The translations under genes and the position numbers were made by a program. Source: Chrysochromulina parva (taxonomy: Eukaryota; Haptophyta; Prymnesiales; Chrysochromulinaceae). Taken from it: 14,723 nucleotides of DNA. The stretch is taken from contig PJAB01001405.1 in assembly GCA_002887195.1 (NCBI GenBank), forward strand, positions 1 through 14,723, given 5' to 3'. A model generated the notes under the pieces. The model ran no database searches and was not told where the DNA came from. It saw only the letters and a program-made list of their open reading frames with translations. Shown one piece after another: positions 6,963 through 12,720 of the stretch. How positions within the stretch are numbered: the stretch's first letter is position 1; every line of letters starts with the position of its first letter.

Positions 6963-9300
6963 ATGGAGTTGATATCCCGCCGCTCAGACGGGTTCCAGAC
7001 TGGGACTGCAGGAGATCACTGGGCGCTCGCGCGCGCACACACGTGGCACGCCCTGAGATTGCAGATCTGCGGCCCAACCAAATCGTCCACCGCCGTGACG
7101 CCAGCGGTCAAGCCTGCCGAGATGCTTGACGGCTCAAAGGAAGCCGTCGAGCCTTCGTCGTGCGTCATCCTGCCAAGCTATGCTTGGAAGGAGTCGTGGG
7201 ATCTCGCCATCTTGATGGCCATCCTCTACTCTGCTGTCACGGTCCCCTATCGCATCTGCTTCTCCGCCACCACCGAGCCTGGAACCAACATGTACCTGTT
7301 CGAGCAGACGGTGACTGTGCTCTTCATCACCGATGTACTCTTGAACTTCAATACGGCGTACATGGAAGACGGCGTGTGGGTGACCCATCGGGGAGCCATC
7401 GCCCGAACCTACCTGAGCGGCTGGTTCTGGATCGATTTCCCCTCGTCCGTCCCTGTCGAGCTCATTGACTTTGTGGCCGTGGCGCTTGAAGGCGCCTTCG
7501 AAGCGAGCGGGGCTGATGAGGAGGAGGGCGGCGCTTCACATTACGCCTTCCTGCGCTTCCTGCGTCTCTTCCGCCTGCTGCGGCTGATGCGCCTGCTCAA
7601 GCTCAATGAATACATTTCTACCATGGGTGCGCGCGCCGCCGTCGAATGCTTGGCTGCAGGCTGGTCCGCCCCGCCCATGATGTGGCTCCGCTGCATCGCT
7701 GGCCACTCCGCCTCCTGCGCAAGCTCCCCTGACCGCTTGTCGCCCCTCGTCCCTCGTTGCCCTCGCTCGCCGCGTGGCGCGAACACATTCACATTCACAC
7801 AGAGATCCGATTCGACCTCAACCTGACCTCTCTGCGGCTCTTCCAGATGATCGTCAGCCTCCTCTTCCTAGCGCACATGCTCGGCTGCTTCTGGTTCTAC
7901 ACTGCGACCCTCGTCGGACTGGACCCCGAGATCGTCACCTGGGTGAGCTCGTATAACGGCGGCTCCGCTCTCGAAGCGACCCCAGACGTTCAATACCTGT
8001 ATGCGCTGTACTGGGCGCTCACCACTCTGACCACGGTCGGGTACGGCGACATCATTCCTACCAACAACGCCGAACGCACCTTTTGCATGGTGTCCTTCAT
8101 CGTCGGGGCACTTGTCTTTGGCTACATGCTCTCGTCCATCGCGTCGCTCGTGAACGCGATGGACCGGCAGGCCGCCATCAATGAGGCCAAGATGGACGAA
8201 GTGAAGGAATACATGCGATGGCGCCAGGTGCCGCGCGGCCTCAAGGTGTGCCTCTTGATTGCCTCCCTCATCGTGATTGCCTCCCTCATCAGGTGCCGCG
8301 CGACCTCAAGATGCGCCTGCGCCGATACTACTCACACTACTACAGCAAAAAGACCGTCTTCGATGAGGAGGCCATTCTCGGGTCGCTCAGCCCCGAGCTG
8401 CGCTTCGAGGTCGTGCGCCATGCGCTCAAGGAGACCATCGGACGCATCCCCCTGTTTGGGTCGACCCTCGCGCCCCACTTCCAGCTCGAGGTCTTCCCAC
8501 TGCTCAAGCCACTCGCGGCGGTGAGCGGCGAGCTCATCTTGCGCCGCGGCGACGTACCCACGGACCTCCTCTTCCTCCTCAAGGGTGTCATCGAGGTCGT
8601 ATCAGGCGTCCACGGCAAGCCTCTGTACAGGCTGCATGAAGGGCAGCACTTTGGGGAGTCTGTGCTCACCGGGCGGCGGCGCTCCGCCAACCACGTGGCC
8701 GAGAGCCCGTGTGAGATGCTCGCGATCTCGGCGGCAGATCTGAGCGATCTCTTCGATCGGCGCCCGCGCGAGGGCCGGTCCATGTACAGGGCATTGCTCA
8801 ATGAGCACAAGCGAAAAGAGCTGCTGCGCACGATCGGGTTGCGCTTCCAAATGGGTCATCTCAAGGAGGTGGGACGGATCGAGGATGCATATGCGATCGC
8901 GCTCCAGCTCGCGTGGAATCGGCACTGCGATAGGGTCGCGTTCGCGCTCGTGGAGGACATTTGGCAGCCCGAGGACACGACACTCGAGTCGACCATTAGC
9001 GGATCCATCATTGCGCCTCGTGCACTCGTCGCCTCGCTCACCGATCATCACGTCAGTCGACATGCAAGCCCGTCGTTAAGCAAACCTCCGACGAGCCCCA
9101 ACGCCGGCGCGGCGGGGGCGGAGACTTTTGCGGGGGGGTTCGGCGCGGCGGGGGCGGACGCGGCCCTCTCGAAACGACTCCTCCGTGTTGATGGGCTCCT
9201 GGCGAAGCTCGAGGCGCTCGCCCTTCCCCTCGAGCAAGCGTTGGGGGCTACCTCGCGAGGAGACCTGAAGCCCAAGCTCAGTGATCGCCTGCGTCACTGA
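6963..9300 (+). CDS. Voltage-gated K+ channel with cyclic-nucleotide-binding domain (3 exons)
   Basis: Exons 6963-7626, 7803-8227 and 8293-9300 join to 698 residues; stop TGA 9298-9300. Start chosen at 6963 because it is the first ATG and lies in GCGCCATGGAG, a strong context. Domains by residue: S1 about 79-100, S2 111-133, S3 152-175, S4 193-218 with Arg/Lys spaced through FLRFLRLFRLLRLMRLLK, S5 234-257, pore helix and filter 286-307 with TTVGYGD (298-304), S6 314-340, C-linker 342-420 (VPRDLKMRLRRYYSHYY), cNMP-binding fold about 420-515 with FGES (483-486) and RSANHVA (493-499). The TVGYGD filter is the K+-selective type, so this is HCN/EAG/plant Shaker-like, not a CNG cation channel. In the cNBD, FGES and RSA stand where FGE and RTA bind the nucleotide, so ligand binding is plausible but unproven. 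The tail after about 580 is Ala/Gly-rich. The protein should be a plasma- or ciliary-membrane tetramer. Unspliced, the gene would break into three frames. Confidence 0.88.
7627..7802 (+). other. Intron 1 of the K+ channel gene (176 bases, phase 1)
   Basis: The donor reads ATGG|GTGCGCG and the acceptor CACACAG|AGATCC. Splicing joins S4 (KLNEYISTM) directly to EIRFDLNLTSLRLFQM at the start of S5, restoring the frame shift of 2. The unspliced sequence in either frame is Pro/Ser/Arg-rich and unlike a channel. The acceptor is preceded by an ACATTC repeat. Confidence 0.85.
8225..8318 (+). repeat. Direct repeat spanning intron 2 boundaries
   Basis: Copies at 8225-8245 and 8290-8310 match at 20 of 21 bases; similarity continues to 8253/8318 with two more mismatches. 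Each copy begins with CAGGTG, so the first supplies the donor GT and the second the acceptor AG. Confidence 0.9.
8228..8292 (+). other. Intron 2 of the K+ channel gene (65 bases, phase 0), direct-repeat bounded
   Basis: CAG|GTGCCG at the donor and CAG|GTGCCG at the acceptor; splicing gives MRWRQVPRDLKMRLRRYY, a normal C-linker. The same 21-base sequence, with one mismatch, occurs at 8225-8245 and 8290-8310. Because of this, a donor at 8246 (AAG|GTGTGC) with the same acceptor is also in frame and would insert six residues (VPRGLK); I prefer 8228 because it avoids the duplicated peptide. The intron's 3' half is two 18-base tandem copies (8257-8274, 8275-8292). Confidence 0.8.
9105..9158 (+). 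repeat. Gly/Ala-encoding short direct repeat
   Basis: An 18-base G-rich sequence at 9105-9122 recurs exactly at 9141-9158 in the channel's C-terminal tail. The offset is 36 bases, so the frame is kept and the tail reads GAAGAE ... GAAGAD. It lies after the nucleotide-binding fold in a region likely to be disordered. Confidence 0.8.
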
Positions 9301-9355
9301 CTGAGCCAAATTCAGTGATCGCCACGCGTGAGCCACATTCAGTGATCGCCAACCA
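9266..9355 (+). repeat. Tandem 27-base repeats across the channel stop codon
   Basis: CAGTGATCGCC occurs at 9279-9289, inside the last codons of the channel (KLSDRLRH), and again at 9313-9323 and 9340-9350 after the stop. The two downstream copies sit in 27-base units at 9302-9328 and 9329-9355 that differ at few positions. The coding end thus appears copied into the 3' UTR. Confidence 0.85.
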
Positions 9356-9975
9356 CATGCAAGGGAGCATCCCAAACCTTCCTTATAAGGCAGCCCTCGG
9401 CGCCCGCTTCTAAGGCGCCCCTGATAGGGCAACCCTGGCACACGACAGGTATGAGAGGCGGGGCGGGTGAGGAGGTTAGGAGGAGGTAGGATGGGAGTTG
9501 GTGGGGGCGGGGGCCGGCACGTCGAACTCGCCGGGCTAGGGCATGGTCGCGCGCATGGGAAGGCGCATCTCTCTTTGGTGTGCGCGGTGATGACGTGAGT
9601 AGAAGACGACTGGGCGCGTGCGCGCGCGCAGCCGCAGGGTGAGCCTGTGGCCTTCTTGCGCTCCATGCTTGTGGTATGGATTCTTTCTTTTCGAACGCAT
9701 CGTGTAGAATCGGATCCGCAGAGACCAGAGTGTATTTGCTTCTTGATGTCGACGTCACTCGCTCGTCCGTGATTACCGAAGAGGTACACATGAGGTACAC
9801 GGTCCCCGGCTCTTACCAAATGAACGCATACACAGTGGTACGAGGCTATTGTACATAGTGAGTTGGGGCTGATGCCTTAGCTGATGCCTCGAACGAAGCT
9901 GATGCCTTAGTTGGTCTCGCGCTCCGCAAATTAGTTGCATGCGAGAGAGAGAGCTACCATTTTTTGTCAACCTGG
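9301..9975 (+). other. Intergenic, K+ channel to glycosyltransferase
   Basis: 675 bases without a supported gene. It holds the 27-base repeats just after the stop, a diverged pair of 17-base repeats (9381-9397, 9419-9435), a G-rich stretch (9451-9517), and three copies of GCTGATGCCT near 9868-9909. An in-frame TGA at 9859-9861 bounds the next gene's frame; there is no ATG in frame between it and 9976. A long minus-strand open frame crossing this region is antisense to the channel and is not supported. Confidence 0.6.
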
Positions 9976-11819
9976 ATGTTCGCTCCCAATGGAAGCTGCA
10001 CGCTTCCGCAACTCTTGCGGCCGCCTCGAATCCTCGTTGTGGTTCCCGGACACGGCGAACCCTCGCGGACGCACGTCCTGCGGTCCAATCTACAACGGAT
10101 TGCACGCATGAGCGTCAACGTGTCGTGCGTCATGTTTGTCTACGGGTCCAAGATATCGGACGACGAGTTTGCGACGCGCTACGCCGGCTGTCGCCTCGTG
10201 CGGCAGTCTGGATTTTGGATGCACCACCTGCGAGCCGTGCCGGAGGTGGACGTGCGCGCACATGACTATACACTGCTCATGATTGATGGCGTCGAGATGA
10301 ACGCTGACGTTGACCTGCACGTGCTAGCGCGCATCATGGAGGCCAACTGCCTCAGTCTTGCAGGCCCCGCATGCACCTCGTGCAAGTCGAAGCAGCTCAT
10401 CCGGCCCGTGCGCGACAAGCCATCGTACGCCGTCGGGCGGCGCGTGCAGTATCTCGATCCGCAGATCCAAATGTATACGAGCACTGCTTTCCTGTGCCTG
10501 CAGCGGCTGATCGACCTCGTCGGGTTGCAGGCGGACCCGACTGGCTGGTCCATCTCAACCCTCTCGACCAGCTTCTGCGCCAATCGCGTGGGCATCGTCG
10601 ACGCGATGAGCGTCGAGAAGATCTACAGCAAGTCTACGTACAGCTGGGACGAGGCCGAGCGGACTGCTCAGGCAGCAAGTGACGCGGCGATGCAGCGCGT
10701 ACCAGGTCTCAAGAAGGCGAACCCTGCGGTGGTCTTCGGCCCGCTGGTAGAGCCTCGCCTCGGCATTCACTTCGACACGGACCCGGCCGGCCTGCGCCAC
10801 CGTGAGGACGTGTCGCGAGGGCCGCACACGAGCGCATCCATGGGCAGGCGGCCGTTGGGAAAGGCGAGGGCATCCATGGGCAGTCGGCCGTTGGGAAACG
10901 CCGCAGAGGCGGCAGCTGAGGTGGAGCGTCGTATCGAGCGTCGTCAAGACCCTCCCCGTTGGCCCTCGCTGCCCATGGTCGACGTGGTGTGCCTCAACCC
11001 CGGCTCTGTCACTCCTGCGACCGACGCCGAGCATGCTGCAATCATGGCTGCGCTGCGCTACAGGCTGCGTCTGCATGCCAGCTTTGCGGCCGTTACAATC
11101 GTCGTCGAGAGTAATGTAACGCACAGTGGAGAGCCGACTGCTCTCGTCGCGCGCCCCGGCAGCACGCGACACAGCCTCACGGCCGCCGAGATGACGCGAT
11201 ATCACGTGGCTGCTCATCTAGTCTTCCCGGCCGCCATCTGGCGTGTGCGCATGTCCTCGTACGCCATGTCGTCGGCGCGCCGGCTCAAACTCGAGTACCC
11301 AGCGCGTGCGGAGCTGCTGCTATGGCTCGAGCGGCACTACCCTGACCACGTTGCCTTTCTCTCCGATGTCACCGAACTTCTCGACCCGAGAGCCTTTGCT
11401 GCGGCGGGAAAGACTGTTGTGAGGCGGCGCGGAGGCGATGGCAGCACGCAGCAGCATAAAGAGACGCTCGTCGCCGCCGACTTAACGCCGTCCTTCGGTG
11501 CTGATCCTACCACGGCCCTCAGGGCACGCCAGTGGCTGGCCGCCAGCGTGGGGGCATGCGCTGTGCCTCGTATGCGCGGCTTTCGATACGGGAATCCAAG
11601 CTGCGCAGAGCTCGGCAGTTGGGCGAGCAGCGCCGTCTTCATTCGAATGGATGCCTCCTGGGTCAGCTGGCGAGCGCGCCGCGCCTTGCAGCACGCCTCT
11701 GGGGGGTCGCCGTTGGGGCAGCCGCTCCCTCGCATCTCCGAAGCTGGGATTGCATGCCCTCTAGTAGGAGGTCCTCCCACCACCACCTCCTCCGCCGCCG
11801 CCGCCACCACCTCCATCGC

Positions 11820-11866
<47 letters not shown>

Positions 11867-12348
11867 TCATCCCCTCTCCCTCCTGCCGCGAGGGCCGTTG
11901 GATCTGCGACGACGCGCCTTGGTTTTCGAGCGGCGCCTCAACGAACGCCTCTGCTGCCGCCGCCCCCTCGTCCGCCGCCTCGAGTGCCTACATGGGATGG
12001 AACCTGCTCCATGTCCTCCGTCCACTGCGCGAGATGCTTCGGGCGCTCAACGACACGCTATCGCGTCGGCCACCGCTGCATGGGGGACGGCCGGCGCTTG
12101 CGGCGTATGAGGAGCATCAGGCAAAGGTGCGAGCTGTCTTTGCACGTGGGCGCGCAGGCGTCGTCGAGCGCATCCAAAGCTGCGCCGAGTATGTGCCACC
12201 GCGCGTGTCCCTGCACGATGCGCGCGCGGCGAGGGCGGCAGCCAGTCGGCCGCAGCTGACCGCAGGTCGTCTGGGTCTCGCGCAGCCGGGGGAGGATGCG
12301 GCCGTGCCGCCGCCTCTCGCCGGCTGGCCACGCACCCAGATCGAATGA
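9976..12348 (+). CDS. Probable two-domain glycosyltransferase, GT-A-like plus GT17-like
   Basis: 790 residues in one exon, ATG 9976 (weak context, first ATG after an in-frame TGA at 9859), stop TGA 12346-12348. The N-half (about 18-270) opens with the beta strand RILVVVPGHGEPSRTHVLR and has HDYTLLMIDGVEMNADVDL (97-114) followed by LAGPACTSC, the look of a GT-A nucleotide-sugar domain, but I cannot name its family. The C-half (about 335-570) resembles GT17, the family of the bisecting N-acetylglucosaminyltransferase: VTIVVESNVTHSGEPTAL (373-390) and HVAFLSDVTELLDPRAF (458-474) match the family's VVESN-x-T-x-x-G-x-P and SDVDEIP blocks. In the second block the middle Asp is Thr466. An Arg/Gly/Ser linker with a 12-residue tandem repeat joins the halves; a 13-Ala run follows the GT17 block. 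Family members are usually Golgi type II membrane proteins, yet no N-terminal membrane segment is visible, so a 5' exon could be missing. Confidence 0.7.
10834..10905 (+). repeat. Two 36-base tandem repeats in the glycosyltransferase linker
   Basis: Units at 10834-10869 and 10870-10905 encode ASMGRRPLGKAR and ASMGSRPLGNAA. The copies are nearly identical and multiples of three. They lie between the two glycosyltransferase-like halves, where extra linker length is tolerable. Confidence 0.9.
11827..11865 (+). repeat. GCC trinucleotide run (x13), poly-alanine
   Basis: Thirteen perfect GCC codons give 13 Ala after the GT17-like block, preceded by other (GCC/ACC)-rich sequence from about 11778. 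Perfect triplet purity suggests active slippage, so copy number may vary between strains. Confidence 0.95.
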
Positions 12349-12683
12349 GCCGAGATGGACACCCGAGATGGCCGCGTGGAAAATGGACACCACAGGAGAT
12401 GAGCCCCCCTAGGCTCTCCGTATGCCACCCCAGCTGGGCCTCTGGTGGCTCAGCTGATAGTCTTCACATGTTCGTTCACTTGAGAGCTTAAAGCTATTGG
12501 GGACGTTATTGTTTGTATTGGGGACGATTGCAGCGCAGCCACCACAGGCAATAGGGAATAGCGGGCGAGGTCCGAGCGGCATGAAACTGATGGTAAGATA
12601 CATGTACTGGGCTTGTCGCCGGGGTGAACGCGTGCTTGCTCGGGTTCTAGCTGTCGGACGGGATCCTTTTTTTGTATGAAAGC
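12349..12683 (+). other. Intergenic, glycosyltransferase to EF-hand gene
   Basis: 335 bases without a supported gene. Visible are ATGGACACC twice (12355-12363, 12383-12391), a small hairpin (GAGCC 12401-12405 with GGCTC 12412-12416), a second inverted repeat (GCCACC 12424-12429 with GGTGGC 12444-12449) and ATTGGGGACG twice (12496-12505, 12517-12526). The hairpins follow the upstream stop and may lie in its 3' UTR; no function can be assigned. Confidence 0.5.
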
Positions 12684-12720
12684 ATGCGTGAGGTTCCCTG
12701 TGTGGGCTCAGCAAGTTTAG
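12676..12720 (+). promoter_or_regulatory. Short upstream ORF overlapping the EF-hand gene start
   Basis: ATG at 12676 opens a 14-codon frame (MKACVRFPVWAQQV) ending at TAG 12718-12720. It starts 8 bases before and in a different frame from the main ATG at 12684, and ends inside the main frame. If the transcript starts upstream of 12676, this would lower main-frame initiation. Inference from position only. Confidence 0.4.

Noticed and set aside
8246..8292. Alternative 47-base intron using the donor at 8246
   Set aside because: It is in frame but would duplicate VPR-x-LK in the C-linker, unlike related channels; kept only as a possible minor form.
9381..9390. CCTTATAAGG, a perfect CArG-box palindrome
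   Set aside because: A match to CC(A/T)6GG is expected about once in a window of this size and composition, and it is about 590 bases from the nearest start codon.
9076..9819. 247-codon minus-strand open frame across the channel 3' end
   Set aside because: Pro/Arg/Ser-rich, no domain, contains the reverse of the 27-base repeats and is antisense to well-supported coding sequence.
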